A stretch of DNA of 64,000 bases from Ectopseudomonas khazarica (GTDB taxonomy: Bacteria; Pseudomonadota; Gammaproteobacteria; Pseudomonadales; Pseudomonadaceae), in NCBI RefSeq assembly GCF_004521985.1, contig NZ_SBHZ01000006.1:62001-126000 (forward strand), in the 5' to 3' direction. The notes below the pieces were generated by a model. The model was given only the letters and a program-made list of their open reading frames with translations. It ran no database searches and was not told where the DNA came from. Below are positions 1 to 8,178 of the stretch, piece by piece (position 1 is the first letter of the stretch; each line of letters opens with the position of its first letter). Position numbers and translations under genes: made by a program.

Positions 1-194
1 CCGGGATGTTCGCCGCCTGCTACGGGGTGTTCCGCTTCATCGTCGAGTTCGTCCGCGTGCCGGATGCCCAGCTCGGCTACCTGGCCTGGGGCTGGCTGAC
101 CATGGGTCAGATCCTCTGCCTGCCGATGATCCTCGGTGGCATCGGCCTGATCGCCTACGCCTACAAGCGCCAGCCCGTACAAGGAGCCGCCTGA
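1..194 (+). CDS. lgt: Prolipoprotein diacylglyceryl transferase, C-terminal part only
   Basis: This is the 3' end of a gene whose start lies outside the window. The last ~63 residues show two hydrophobic segments with the IVEFVRVPD and GWLTMGQ.L.LPM motifs typical of the Lgt C-terminus. Lgt is an inner-membrane enzyme that moves diacylglycerol from phosphatidylglycerol onto the lipobox cysteine of prolipoproteins. The stop TGA overlaps the thyA start (TGATG at 192-196), so the two genes are translationally coupled. The lgt-thyA pair is conserved in Pseudomonas. Partial because of the window edge, not because the gene is broken. Confidence 0.93.
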   Translation, partial: GMFAACYGVFRFIVEFVRVPDAQLGYLAWGWLTMGQILCLPMILGGIGLIAYAYKRQPVQGAA

Positions 195-988
195 TGAAAC
201 AGTACCTCGACCTGATGCGCCACGTGCGTGAGCACGGCACCTTCAAGGAAGACCGTACCGGCACGGGCACCTACAGCGTGTTCGGCTACCAGATGCGTTT
301 CGACCTGGCCGACGGCTTTCCCATCGTCACCACCAAGAAGTGTCACCTGCGCTCGATCATCCACGAGCTGCTGTGGTTCCTCCAGGGCGACACCAACATC
401 AAGTACCTCAAGGACAACGGCGTCAGCATCTGGGACGAGTGGGCCGACGAGAACGGCAACCTCGGCCCGGTCTACGGCTACCAGTGGCGCAGCTGGCCGG
501 CGCCCAATGGCGAGTCCATCGACCAGATCAGCAAGCTGGTCGAGATGATCCGCAGCAACCCGGACTCGCGCCGCCTGATCGTCTCGGCCTGGAACCCGGC
601 GCTGGTCGAGCAGATGGCGCTGCCGCCCTGCCACGCGCTGTTCCAGTTCTACGTCGCCGACGGCAAGCTGTCCTGCCAGCTCTACCAGCGCTCGGCGGAC
701 ATCTTCCTCGGCGTGCCCTTCAACATCGCCAGCTACGCCCTGCTGACGCTGATGGTGGCGCAGGTCTGCGGCCTGCAGCCGGGCGAGTTCATCTGGACCG
801 GCGGTGACTGCCACCTGTACGCCAACCACATCGAGCAGACCGACCTGCAGCTGACCCGTCAGCCGCTGCCGCTGCCGAGCATGAAGCTGAACCCCGAGGT
901 CAGGGACCTGCTGGCGTTCAGGTTCGAGGACTTCGAACTGGTCGGTTATGAGGCCCATCCGCACATCAAGGCGCCGGTCGCGGTCTGA
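194..988 (+). CDS. thyA: Thymidylate synthase
   Basis: Converts dUMP plus methylene-tetrahydrofolate to dTMP and dihydrofolate in the cytoplasm. The 264-residue length equals that of the E. coli enzyme. Catalytic Cys146 is seen in LPPCHALF, phosphate-binding Arg21 in RTGTG, and the dimer-mate arginines at 126-127 in DSRRLIV. The start ATG overlaps the lgt stop, so expression probably depends on lgt translation. The dihydrofolate product is recycled by FolA, encoded 6 kb downstream on the same strand. Confidence 0.98.
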   Translation: MKQYLDLMRHVREHGTFKEDRTGTGTYSVFGYQMRFDLADGFPIVTTKKCHLRSIIHELLWFLQGDTNIKYLKDNGVSIWDEWADENGNLGPVYGYQWRSWPAPNGESIDQISKLVEMIRSNPDSRRLIVSAWNPALVEQMALPPCHALFQFYVADGKLSCQLYQRSADIFLGVPFNIASYALLTLMVAQVCGLQPGEFIWTGGDCHLYANHIEQTDLQLTRQPLPLPSMKLNPEVRDLLAFRFEDFELVGYEAHPHIKAPVAV

Positions 989-1053
989 GGCAGGCCCGCA
1001 GGCGGGGGCAATTTGCTACCCTTTTCCCTCAACGAGTGAAAAGGGAGTCCTCC

Positions 1054-2115
1054 GTGAGCCGCATCGCACTGGCCCTGCTGCTGATCTGCAGTTGTTTGAC
1101 GAGTCACGCCGAGACCACGCCGCTGCGGGTCGGCATCACCGAAGTGCCACCGTTCGTGATCAAGCACGAAGACGGCAGCTGGAGCGGCATCAGCATCGAC
1201 CTGTGGAATGCCATCGCCGAAAAGAACGGCTATGCCTTCCAGTACGAGGCGATGCCCTTCGATCGCCTGCTCGACAGCCTGGAGCAGAGCAAGGTCGATG
1301 TCGTGGTCGGGGCGATGACCATGACCCCCGAGCGCGAGGCGCGCTTCGACTTCACCCATCCGTTCTACTTCACCGGCCTCGCCATCGCGGTGCCGGCCAC
1401 CGCCTCGGCGGGCTGGTGGACGACCTTCAAGCGCCTGTTCTCCTGGCGGTTCATCAGCGTGGTGCTGGGCCTGGCTGCCGTGCTGATGCTGGTGGGGGCG
1501 TTGATCTGGTTCTTCGAGCGCCGGCGCAACCGCGAGCAGTTCCCCGAGGAGCCGGTGCGCGGCCTGGGCGATGGCTTCTGGTGGGCTGCCGTGACCATGA
1601 CCACCGTCGGCTATGGCGACAAGTCGCCAGTGACGCTAGGCGGCCGGCTGGTCGCGGTGGTGTGGATGTTCGCCGCATTGATCATGGTCTCGACCTTCAC
1701 CGCGGCGATGACCACGGCCCTGACCGTGAGCAATCTGCAGGGCGCCATCCAGGGCCCCGGCGACCTGCAAGGCGCGCATGTCGCCAGCGTGCAGCGCACG
1801 GCCAGCTCGCACTGGCTGCAGGAGCAGCGTATCCGCCAGAGCGACTACCCGAGCCTGGGCAAGGCGCTGCTGGCTGTGCAGCAGGGCGAGGCCGACGCCA
1901 TCGTCTACGACAAACCCATCCTGCAATACCGCAACCGCGAGCTGGTCGGTGCGCGCCTGCAAGTGCTGCCCGGCACCTTCGAGAACCAGAGCTACGGCTT
2001 CCTAGTGCGCAGCGGCAGCCCGCTGCGGGAGCCGATCAGCCGCGCGGTGCTGGGCATCATGGATGATCCGCAATGGCCGCGAACGGTGAGCGACTACCTG
2101 GGCGAGGAACTCTGA
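1054..2115 (+). CDS. Ionotropic glutamate receptor-like ligand-gated K+ channel (GluR0 type)
   Basis: The start is taken as GTG 1054, eight bases after AAGGGAG; a GTG at 1036 is in frame but would place this SD inside the gene. The protein is about 353 residues. A signal peptide occupies ~1-19, followed by a solute-binding lobe (S1, ~24-118). Next come TM1 (~134-154), a pore loop with the exact K+ filter TVGYGD (184-189), and TM2 (~198-222, with STFTAAMTTAL where eukaryotic receptors have SYTANLAAF). A second ligand lobe (S2) fills ~231-345. This S1-TM-P-TM-S2 order is that of cyanobacterial GluR0. Known for the family: glutamate or amino-acid binding opens a K+-selective tetrameric pore. The ligand here is unknown. 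The 3' end overlaps the convergent gene at 2094 by 22 bases. Confidence 0.88.
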   Translation: MSRIALALLLICSCLTSHAETTPLRVGITEVPPFVIKHEDGSWSGISIDLWNAIAEKNGYAFQYEAMPFDRLLDSLEQSKVDVVVGAMTMTPEREARFDFTHPFYFTGLAIAVPATASAGWWTTFKRLFSWRFISVVLGLAAVLMLVGALIWFFERRRNREQFPEEPVRGLGDGFWWAAVTMTTVGYGDKSPVTLGGRLVAVVWMFAALIMVSTFTAAMTTALTVSNLQGAIQGPGDLQGAHVASVQRTASSHWLQEQRIRQSDYPSLGKALLAVQQGEADAIVYDKPILQYRNRELVGARLQVLPGTFENQSYGFLVRSGSPLREPISRAVLGIMDDPQWPRTVSDYLGEEL

Positions 2116-2477
2116 GGCGGCACCTCAGGCGTTGCCTGGGGTTCGGTCTGCAGCGGGAAGCGTCGCGCGATCTCGTCGATGATTTCGCGCGGCCCGCTGA
2201 TCCTCCATTCCAGCCAGTTGTCCCACTCCAGCCTCAGCTCATCCAGGCCCCGGCGCAGGCGGTAGCTGTCGTAGTCGATGCCCTTGTCGAAGGCCAGCGG
2301 GCTGTATTGCGCGACCTGCCGCCAGCCCTCTGCCTTCAGGCTGTCGAGAATGCGGTCGCCGAGTTCGCTGTCGATCATCTCCACCGAGACGTGATCGGTC
2401 GTGTCCACCGGCGTGCGCTCGAGCCGTCTGCGCTGCAGCCAGCGACGCAGCGTGGTGAGGACGTTCAGGCTCTTCAT
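2094..2477 (-). CDS. Conserved small protein of unknown function (127 aa)
   Basis: The start ATG (2477) overlaps the stop of the upstream GTPase gene in an ATGA arrangement, so it is translated as part of that operon; a longer reading frame upstream would lie inside the GTPase gene. The protein is soluble, with a basic N-terminus (LRRWLQRRRLER) and a central region rich in Trp, Asp and Glu (LRLEWDNWLEWRISGP). The tail is Pro/Ser-rich. I do not recognise a domain. The translational coupling suggests it works with the DUF3482 GTPase. Its 3' end overlaps the end of the convergent channel gene. Confidence 0.72.
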   Translation of the reverse strand: MKSLNVLTTLRRWLQRRRLERTPVDTTDHVSVEMIDSELGDRILDSLKAEGWRQVAQYSPLAFDKGIDYDSYRLRRGLDELRLEWDNWLEWRISGPREIIDEIARRFPLQTEPQATPEVPPQSSSPR

Positions 2478-3847
2478 GCCTCGGCCAGTTGCGCGGCCAG
2501 TCGCTGCACCTGCTCCTGGCGCTCGGCGTCCTCCAGGCGTGCGCCAGGGTTGAGCGACGACCATTGCGGGTGGGCGCGTGCGACGTTGAGCGGGGCGGGC
2601 AGCTTGCCCTGGCGCCAGAGGTTTTCCTGCGGGGCGCCGAGGGTGATGGCGTCCATGGCGGCGTGGCCGCGCCGGTCCAGCGCGGCCAGCAGCTGTTGCT
2701 GGCGCAGGGCGAGCAGGCGCAGCACGGCGTCGTCGACGGTCAGTTCGCGCTGGCCCTGCAACTTGCCTTTCAGGCGTTGCCCGTAGTTGCGCAGGGTCTG
2801 CGCACTGCCGCCGATCAGCGCGCCCAGTGCCGCCGCTGCGCCGAGGGTCAGGCCGCCGACCAGCAGGTCGACCCCGACCCCGGTCGCGGCGCCTGCGGCC
2901 ATGCCGCCGCCGACCTTGATGCCGAGCTGCCTGAGGGTTTCCGGGTTGAACAGGTCGTCACCCCAGCGGCCGTCGAGCAGGGGCAGCTCCGCGGCCTTGG
3001 CATCGTCGCGACGGAAGGCGTACAGGCGCAGCAGCGCCTCGACGCAGCGCTGCTCACGCTGGCGGATGGCGTCACGCAGTTCGGCGATGGCACCTTGCTC
3101 CAGCAGCGGCTGGGTGGCGACGCTGCGCCGGCAGGCGGCGCAGTCGATCAGCAACTCGGCGACCACGCGCTTGCCGGCCTGGCGGCGGGCCTGGCGCTGT
3201 GCCTGGTGATCCTCGATCAGGCGCTGCAGTTGCGCCCGCGAACGCTCCAGCAGCAGGGCCAGGCTTTCGTACAGGCGGCGCTCGCCGTCTTCGGGGGGCG
3301 CCACGCTGTCGAAGGCCACCAGCGCATGCAGGCCGAGACGCGCCAGGGCCTCGCGCCACTCGCCTTCGCGGTGCTGGCTGCTGGCGACGAAATTGAGCAC
3401 GGGCAGCAGCGGGCGCCCGCACATGGTCAGCACGGCCAGTTCGTCGCGGTACTTGGCCAGCACCGGCTCGCGCACATCGATCACGTACAGCCCGGCATCG
3501 CAGGCCATGAGCTGGCGCAGCACCTTGGCTTCCTGCTCGTAGCGCTGGCGCGCCTCGCTGCCCTCCAGGAAGCGGCTCAGGCGCGCCGGGCCGTCGAGGC
3601 GTTCGCCAGGGCGATCGAGACGTTCCAGGTAGTCGAGCAGGGCGATGGCATCTTCCAGGCCTGGGGTGTCGTACAGCTCCAGCAGGGCCTGGCCGTCCAC
3701 CGACAGGCGCGCGCCTTCGACGTGGCGCGTGGTGCTGGCGCGTGGCGAGACCTCGCCGAAGTCGACGTCACGGGTCAGGGTGCGCAGCAGCGAAGTCTTG
3801 CCGACGTTGGTGTGGCCGACCAGGGCGAGTTTCAGCGGTGGGCTCAT
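2474..3847 (-). CDS. DUF3482-type GTPase with hydrophobic C-terminal region
   Basis: A 457-residue protein with a TRAFAC/Era-like GTPase domain at the N-terminus: G1 loop GHTNVGKT at 11-18, the switch-I Thr in ASTTRH, and G3 DTPG at 60-63. A long helical region with many Arg and Gln follows. Around residues 305-345 lies a glycine/alanine-rich hydrophobic stretch (GGGMAAGAATGVG and following) that could insert in a membrane. This is the layout of DUF3482 proteins, which in Pseudomonas are encoded next to a DUF2868 membrane protein, as here (4113-5504). Inference: the two form a membrane-associated GTPase module of unknown role. The 127-aa gene downstream overlaps it by four bases. Confidence 0.85.
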   Translation of the reverse strand: MSPPLKLALVGHTNVGKTSLLRTLTRDVDFGEVSPRASTTRHVEGARLSVDGQALLELYDTPGLEDAIALLDYLERLDRPGERLDGPARLSRFLEGSEARQRYEQEAKVLRQLMACDAGLYVIDVREPVLAKYRDELAVLTMCGRPLLPVLNFVASSQHREGEWREALARLGLHALVAFDSVAPPEDGERRLYESLALLLERSRAQLQRLIEDHQAQRQARRQAGKRVVAELLIDCAACRRSVATQPLLEQGAIAELRDAIRQREQRCVEALLRLYAFRRDDAKAAELPLLDGRWGDDLFNPETLRQLGIKVGGGMAAGAATGVGVDLLVGGLTLGAAAALGALIGGSAQTLRNYGQRLKGKLQGQRELTVDDAVLRLLALRQQQLLAALDRRGHAAMDAITLGAPQENLWRQGKLPAPLNVARAHPQWSSLNPGARLEDAERQEQVQRLAAQLAEA

Positions 3848-3867
3848 GGCGCGGCCTCGGTCGGGGA

Positions 3868-3986
3868 TGCGGACTGTAGGGTGGATGACGCTTCACCCAT
3901 CCACCGTGGCGACTGGTGGATGAAAAGGGCGTCATCCACCCTGCGTCGAGCTTGTTCAATCATGCCCGCTCTCCAGCCAGTTCAGT
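3868..3986. repeat. Direct repeat copy 1, including a duplicated fragment of the DUF2868 gene end
   Basis: Matches 4035-4143 nearly base for base, starting at GCGGACTGTAGGGTGG and ending at CAGCCAGTTCAGT. It contains the palindrome GGGTGGATGACGC ... GCGTCATCCACCC and, at 3954-3986, a copy of the last ~10 codons of the DUF2868 gene plus its stop. Copy 2 lacks ten bases (TCATCCACCC) of the right palindrome arm. Confidence 0.85.
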
Positions 3987-4034
3987 CGGGTAGCGCGGAT
4001 GCAATCCGGGAAGCGGCTGTGGTTCATTCCCGGA
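3987..4034. repeat. Inverted repeat between the two direct repeats (REP-like)
   Basis: AATCCGGGAA at about 4001-4010 pairs with TTCCCGGAT at about 4027-4035 around a short loop. The form GTAGCGCGGATGCAATCCGGG resembles a common Pseudomonas intergenic repeat. No gene is visible in the 265 bases between the GTPase and DUF2868 genes; the spacer is filled by repeats. Confidence 0.5.
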
Positions 4035-4143
4035 TACGGACTGTAGGGTGGATGACGCTTCACCCATCCACCGCGGCGACTGGTGGATGAAAAAGGCGTG
4101 CGTCGAGCCTGTTCAGTCATGTCCGCTCTCCAGCCAGTTCAGT
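4035..4143. repeat. Direct repeat copy 2, running into the 3' end of the DUF2868 gene
   Basis: The partner of 3868-3986. Its right end (4111-4143) is the authentic 3' end of the DUF2868 coding region. Its left part is the GTAGGGTGGATGACGC palindrome element, here with a 10-base deletion in the second arm. Confidence 0.85.
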
Positions 4144-5504
4144 GGCGCGCTGTCGCCATGCTGCAGGCCCAGTCTGTCGAGGGCCTGGTGCCAGTCGGCC
4201 AGGCGCGCGCTGTCCAGGCTCGCGCCGGGCGCTGGCGAGAGCAGCCAGATGCGCGTGGCGGCCGCGCAGCGCGCCAGTTCGCCGAGCAGCGCCAGGCTGC
4301 CGCGATCCGGTGAGCGCTGCGGGTCGCAGGCGATGACCAGGCGCTCGGGCGGGAAGCGGGTCAGCTGTTCGAGCAACTGGCGGCGCTGCTCGCGGCTGTC
4401 GATCACCCCGGCATCGGCCACGCCACTGGGCAGTTGCAGGGGCGGCCAGCTGCGCCGTTCATCCAGTTCCAGGCCCAGCAGCAACGCGCCACTGCCGGCT
4501 TGCGGGTTGGCGCCGGCTTGCGGCTGGTGCAGGGTGGCCGGCGCCAGGTCGCAGACGCCGAGGCGCTCGCTGTCCGGCTGCAGGCGTTGGCGCAGCAGGT
4601 CGTAGCCGGGCAGGTCGAGTGCCAGGCGCAGCGCTGCCTTGCCGCTGAGCCAGCGCCACAGGCACAGCAACGTCAGCAGCAGGCGTGGCAACAGGCCGTA
4701 AACCAGCAGCACGCCGATCAGCCAGCCGGCCCAGCTCTGTCGGGCGACCTCGCTGGCGATGGCGGCGTCGCCGCTGGCGCGAATCAGTGCGACGTCGGGC
4801 TGGCTGAAGCCGAGCAGGGCCGGCAGCGCACCGATGGCCTGGGTCATGGCGATGAAGCTGTCGCCGCCGAGGATGGTGGTTTCCCAGACGAAGCCGTAGC
4901 GCCGTGTGGCGAGCAGCAGCAGTGCGGTGCCCAGGGCGGCGAGCATGGCCAGCGTCCACAGGCCGTTGCTCAGCAGGCCCAGGCCCCAGCGGGTCAGGCG
5001 CTGGCGCTGCAGCATCAGCAACAGGGCAGGCGCCAGGTGGGCGGCACTGGCATCGCGGGCCAGCTTGTCGCTGAGCCAGAGCCACAGGCGGCCGAGGGCG
5101 CCGGGGTGGTCGCGGGTCAGCAGCAGGCCGATCAGCCAGCCGAGCAGCATCAGCAGGTCGAGGCCGAGCAGGCTGCCCAGGGCCCAGAACACGTTGACCG
5201 GCTGGCGTCCGTCGCCCAGCGCCGCGAAGGCCAGGCCGGCTCCGCTGAACAGGGCCAGCACGGCCAGCAGCAGGCCCGACAGGCGTGCGCCCTGCAGCCA
5301 ATGTTGCAGGGCTTGCCACTGACCGTCGCGACGGGCCAGGAGCAGGGCCCGCTGCTGGATACGCGTGGCCAGATCGCCGTGCTCGGCGCGGGCCAGGCGA
5401 TTGGCCTCGGCATCTTCGAGCGGGCCGGCGTGTTCCTCGCGCAGGCGGATCGTCTCGCTGAGCCAGAGGCGTTGAAAGGCGGTGGGGGAGGAGGCGTCAG
5501 TCAC
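4113..5504 (-). CDS. DUF2868 membrane protein
   Basis: A 463-residue protein started by GTG at 5504. Residues 1-75 are soluble and helical. At least four hydrophobic segments follow (about 75-100, 105-135, 175-205 and 255-290). The C-terminal third is soluble and looks like a nucleotide-binding-type alpha/beta fold (RLVIACDPQRSPDRG, ATRIWLLSP). This matches the DUF2868 family, encoded next to DUF3482 GTPases. Inference: it is the membrane partner of the downstream GTPase. The 265-bp repeat-filled spacer separates the two genes, so co-transcription is plausible but not shown. The last ten codons are duplicated downstream. Confidence 0.82.
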   Translation of the reverse strand: MTDASSPTAFQRLWLSETIRLREEHAGPLEDAEANRLARAEHGDLATRIQQRALLLARRDGQWQALQHWLQGARLSGLLLAVLALFSGAGLAFAALGDGRQPVNVFWALGSLLGLDLLMLLGWLIGLLLTRDHPGALGRLWLWLSDKLARDASAAHLAPALLLMLQRQRLTRWGLGLLSNGLWTLAMLAALGTALLLLATRRYGFVWETTILGGDSFIAMTQAIGALPALLGFSQPDVALIRASGDAAIASEVARQSWAGWLIGVLLVYGLLPRLLLTLLCLWRWLSGKAALRLALDLPGYDLLRQRLQPDSERLGVCDLAPATLHQPQAGANPQAGSGALLLGLELDERRSWPPLQLPSGVADAGVIDSREQRRQLLEQLTRFPPERLVIACDPQRSPDRGSLALLGELARCAAATRIWLLSPAPGASLDSARLADWHQALDRLGLQHGDSAPLNWLESGHD

Positions 5505-5520
5505 GCGGCGTCTCGTCGTG

Positions 5521-5552
5521 CGGATCAGGGCTTGAGGATAACCCCTGATCCG
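5521..5552 (-). terminator. Hairpin downstream of glpQ
   Basis: A perfect 10-base stem, CGGATCAGGG with CCCTGATCCG, and a 12-base loop lie just after the glpQ stop on the minus strand. There is no clear T tract, so it is a terminator-like hairpin rather than a textbook intrinsic terminator. Confidence 0.55.
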
Positions 5553-5564
5553 CCCCCGTGCGAA

Positions 5565-6704
5565 TCAGCGCTGTTCGCGCAGGCGTACGGCGATATCCGG
5601 TTGGTCGATGAACAGGCCATCGATGCCGGTGGCGAGGAAGGTGCGCAGTTCGGCGTCGATGTCGCCGCGTGCGGTCGGATCGCTGCCGTTGCGCAGGTCC
5701 GCAGGCAGGAAGGCGTTCTCGGCGCGGAAGGTATAGGGGTGTACCTTGAGCCTGGCGGCATGGGCGTCGCTCACCAGGCTGGTCGGCGTGGTCAGGTTGC
5801 CGGCTGCATCACGCGGGATGATCATGCCTTTCTCCGGACCGATGCCGCTGGCGTAGCGGGCGATGGCTTTCAGGCCCTTGGGCGTGATCATCTGCGCATA
5901 GCTGAGGTCGGTGCCGAGTGCCTGCTGGTCGTAGGGCTGGCCGTCCGTCCACAGCAGCTGGATCAGGCGGATCGAGGTCATGCGGCTGAGGGTCTTGAGG
6001 TTCTCCACCTCGAAGGACTGGATGTACACCGGCGCCTTGGCGCTGGCGTAGCCGTTGCGCTTGAGCACGGCCAGCAGCGGTTTCTCCATGGCCAGGCCGA
6101 GTTGCTGGAAGTGGGTGGGGTGCTTGGTTTCCGGGTACAGGCCGATCACCCGTTGCTGGCTGAGCTGCAGGCTCTTCACCAGGTCGATGATTTCCTGCAG
6201 GGTCGGGATTTCGAACTGGCCGTCGAAGCGCGTATTGCCCGGACGGACCTGCGGGATGCGCTCGATGGCGCGCAGCGTCTTCAGCTCGGCCAGGGTGAAG
6301 TCCTCGCTGAACCAGCCTTCCAGGCTGACGCCGTCGACCGTCTGGGTGCGCTTGCGTGCCGCGAATTCGGGGCGCTGGGCGACATCGGTGGTCAGGCCCA
6401 GCTCATTGTCATGGCGCGCCACCAGTTGCCCGTCGCGGGTCATCACCAGGTCCGGCTCGACATAATCGGCACCTTGCAGCACGGCCAGGGCGTAGGCGGC
6501 CAGGGTGTGTTCGGGCACGTAACCGCTGGCGCCACGGTGCGCGATCACCAGCGGCTTGCGCGCAGCATGCGCGTGCTGTGGTTGTGTGCCGGGTTGGCGC
6601 TGGGCCCAGTCGATGGCGTTCTGCACGGTGTCGGCCTGCACCGGCAGCGCAGCGCTCAGCAATCCTGCGCACAGCAGTCCTGTGCGCAACAGGTTCGATA
6701 TCAT
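5565..6704 (-). CDS. glpQ: Glycerophosphodiester phosphodiesterase, periplasmic
   Basis: Hydrolyses glycerophosphodiesters to glycerol-3-phosphate and an alcohol in the periplasm. The 379-residue protein has a signal peptide with probable cleavage after PVQA (~24). The GDPD motifs are present: AHRGASGYVPEHT (general base His56 and metal-site Glu65), VEPDLVMTRDG and ARHDNEL. The length fits the secreted GlpQ class rather than the short cytosolic UgpQ. The start ATG 6704 follows AGGAG by nine bases. It sits alone between the DUF2868 gene and the divergent folA, as in P. aeruginosa. Confidence 0.95.
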   Translation of the reverse strand: MISNLLRTGLLCAGLLSAALPVQADTVQNAIDWAQRQPGTQPQHAHAARKPLVIAHRGASGYVPEHTLAAYALAVLQGADYVEPDLVMTRDGQLVARHDNELGLTTDVAQRPEFAARKRTQTVDGVSLEGWFSEDFTLAELKTLRAIERIPQVRPGNTRFDGQFEIPTLQEIIDLVKSLQLSQQRVIGLYPETKHPTHFQQLGLAMEKPLLAVLKRNGYASAKAPVYIQSFEVENLKTLSRMTSIRLIQLLWTDGQPYDQQALGTDLSYAQMITPKGLKAIARYASGIGPEKGMIIPRDAAGNLTTPTSLVSDAHAARLKVHPYTFRAENAFLPADLRNGSDPTARGDIDAELRTFLATGIDGLFIDQPDIAVRLREQR

Positions 6705-6820
6705 CGCGGCATCTCCTTGCTCGGGTGGGAGCGCAAAGCCTGGCGCATGGACGATGACGATTCGGCGACAAACCGATGGCCGGTTGCTCGGGCTGTGAGC
6801 TGCTCGTCACTTGGTCGCTC

Positions 6821-6829
6821 TGCTATGCT
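6821..6829 (+). promoter_or_regulatory. Extended -10 promoter for folA
   Basis: TGCTATGCT fits TGn plus a TATGCT hexamer at 6824-6829. The predicted transcription start is near 6836, one base before the folA ATG at 6837. There is no recognisable -35 or Shine-Dalgarno, which suggests a leaderless message. Confidence 0.45.
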
Positions 6830-6836
6830 CGCCGTC

Positions 6837-7358
6837 ATGAACAAGACACTCCCCCTTTCGCTGATCGCCGCCCTCGCGCACAACCGCGTCATCGGCCGCG
6901 ACAACCAACTGCCCTGGCACCTGCCGGCGGACCTCAAGCACTTCAAGGCACTGACCCTGGGCAAGCCGATCATCATGGGTCGCAAGACCTGGGACTCGCT
7001 TGGCCGGCCCTTGCCGGGGCGCCTCAACATCGTCGTCAGTCGCCAGCCGGGCCTGAGCCTGGAGGGTGCCGAGGTGTTCGCCTCCCTGGAAGAGGCAATC
7101 GCCCGTGCCGACGCCTGGGCCTGTGAAGAGGATGCCGAAGAGCTGATGCTGATCGGCGGCGCGCAGCTCTACGAGCTGGGCCTGGCGCAGGCCGATCGCC
7201 TGTACCTGACGCGGGTCGGCCTCGATCCCGAGGGCGATGCCTTCTTCCCCGAGGTTGACCAGGCGCACTGGCACATGAGCTCCAGCGTCGAGCACCCGGC
7301 CAGCGCCGAGACACCCTTCTACGCCTTCGAGGTGTGGGAACGTCGCGACACACAATAA
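6837..7358 (+). CDS. folA: Dihydrofolate reductase
   Basis: Reduces dihydrofolate to tetrahydrofolate with NADPH, recycling the ThyA product. The 173-residue protein begins MNKTLPLSLIAAL. Motifs seen are NRVIGRDNQLPWHLPAD (substrate Asp/Trp region), the NADPH-binding GRKTWDSLGRPLPGR segment, and IGGAQLY near the C-terminus. The frame stays open far upstream, but that extension is antisense to glpQ and is not coding. An in-frame ATG at 6825 falls inside the likely -10 element, so 6837 is preferred. No SD is visible before it. Confidence 0.96.
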   Translation: MNKTLPLSLIAALAHNRVIGRDNQLPWHLPADLKHFKALTLGKPIIMGRKTWDSLGRPLPGRLNIVVSRQPGLSLEGAEVFASLEEAIARADAWACEEDAEELMLIGGAQLYELGLAQADRLYLTRVGLDPEGDAFFPEVDQAHWHMSSSVEHPASAETPFYAFEVWERRDTQ

Positions 7359-7463
7359 CGACACTGCCGGCCGTCCCTGCCACCCGCTTCCCGCGTGCGG
7401 CGCGACGGCCACCGCCTTGCCTCTGCCATCACCTCTTTCGTGCACCCTGATGCAGGTTTTTCG

Positions 7464-8111
7464 ATGACTGAGCAATCGCCCGTCGACGAGCGCCCGAGCG
7501 CCGTCGCCGCACTCTTCGTTCGCCACCCGCTGTGGGAGGATGCCTTGGCGCTGCTGTTCGGCACCGCCCTGGTGGCCCTGGGGATCACCTTCTACGCTCA
7601 CGCCGGTTTGCTGACCGGCGGGACGGTGGGCATCGCCTTCCTGGCCAACTATCAGGCCGGCTGGCCCTTCGGCCTGGTGTTCTGTCTGGTGAACCTGCCG
7701 TTCTACCTGCTGGGCATCTGGCGCATGGGCTGGGGCTTCACCCTGCGTACCGGCTGTGCGGTGCTGCTGGTTTCGCTGCTGGCGGAGCTGACCCCGCACT
7801 GGGTCGCCTTCGCCGCGCTCGATGCCGTCTACGCCGCCCTGTTCGGTGGCGCCGCCATGGGCCTGGGCCTGCTCATGCTGTTCCGCCACCGCGCCAGCCT
7901 GGGCGGGGTGAACATCCTCGCGCTGTACCTGCAGGAGCGTTTCGGCCTGCGGGCAGGGGCGGTGCAGATGGGCATCGACGCCAGCATCGTGCTGGCGTCT
8001 ATCTTCGTGGTCTCGCCGGACAAGGTGCTGCTGTCGGTGCTGGGCGCGGTGATGCTCAACCTGGTGCTGGCGATCAATCACCGTGCCGACCGCTACGTTG
8101 GCGTGAGCTGA
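7464..8111 (+). CDS. YitT-family (DUF161) integral membrane protein
   Basis: A 215-residue membrane protein with about five to six hydrophobic helices spread over the whole length after a short polar N-terminus. Features of the YitT/DUF161 family are the H-A-G-L-L-T-G-G-T-V-G segment in the first helix hairpin and RHRASLGGVNILALYLQ in the middle. The function of the family is not established; transport is suspected. The ATG 7464 is preceded by GCAGG. Starting at 7395 would add an unlikely Arg-rich leader. It is convergent with gloA across a strong hairpin. Confidence 0.85.
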   Translation: MTEQSPVDERPSAVAALFVRHPLWEDALALLFGTALVALGITFYAHAGLLTGGTVGIAFLANYQAGWPFGLVFCLVNLPFYLLGIWRMGWGFTLRTGCAVLLVSLLAELTPHWVAFAALDAVYAALFGGAAMGLGLLMLFRHRASLGGVNILALYLQERFGLRAGAVQMGIDASIVLASIFVVSPDKVLLSVLGAVMLNLVLAINHRADRYVGVS

Positions 8112-8125
8112 GTGGCTCGACGAAC

Positions 8126-8155
8126 GAGGGGCTGCCTCGCAGGAGGCAGCCCCTC
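8126..8155. terminator. Bidirectional terminator-like hairpin between yitT-type gene and gloA
   Basis: A perfect 13-base stem (GAGGGGCTGCCTC / GAGGCAGCCCCTC) with a GCAG loop lies between two convergent genes. There is no T run on either side. Confidence 0.65.
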
Positions 8156-8178
8156 GTCGGATGTCGCGGGCGCGACGA

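Noticed and set aside
1054..2115. Reading the channel as a plain amino-acid-binding protein or a plain K+ channel
   Set aside because: Both the split binding lobes and the TVGYGD pore lie in one frame, so neither label alone fits.
4434..6836. Very long open frame continuous with folA upstream (hundreds of codons)
   Set aside because: It runs antisense to the DUF2868 and glpQ genes and has Gln/Ala/Gly-rich low-complexity content typical of high-GC shadows; folA's own start and homology begin at 6837.
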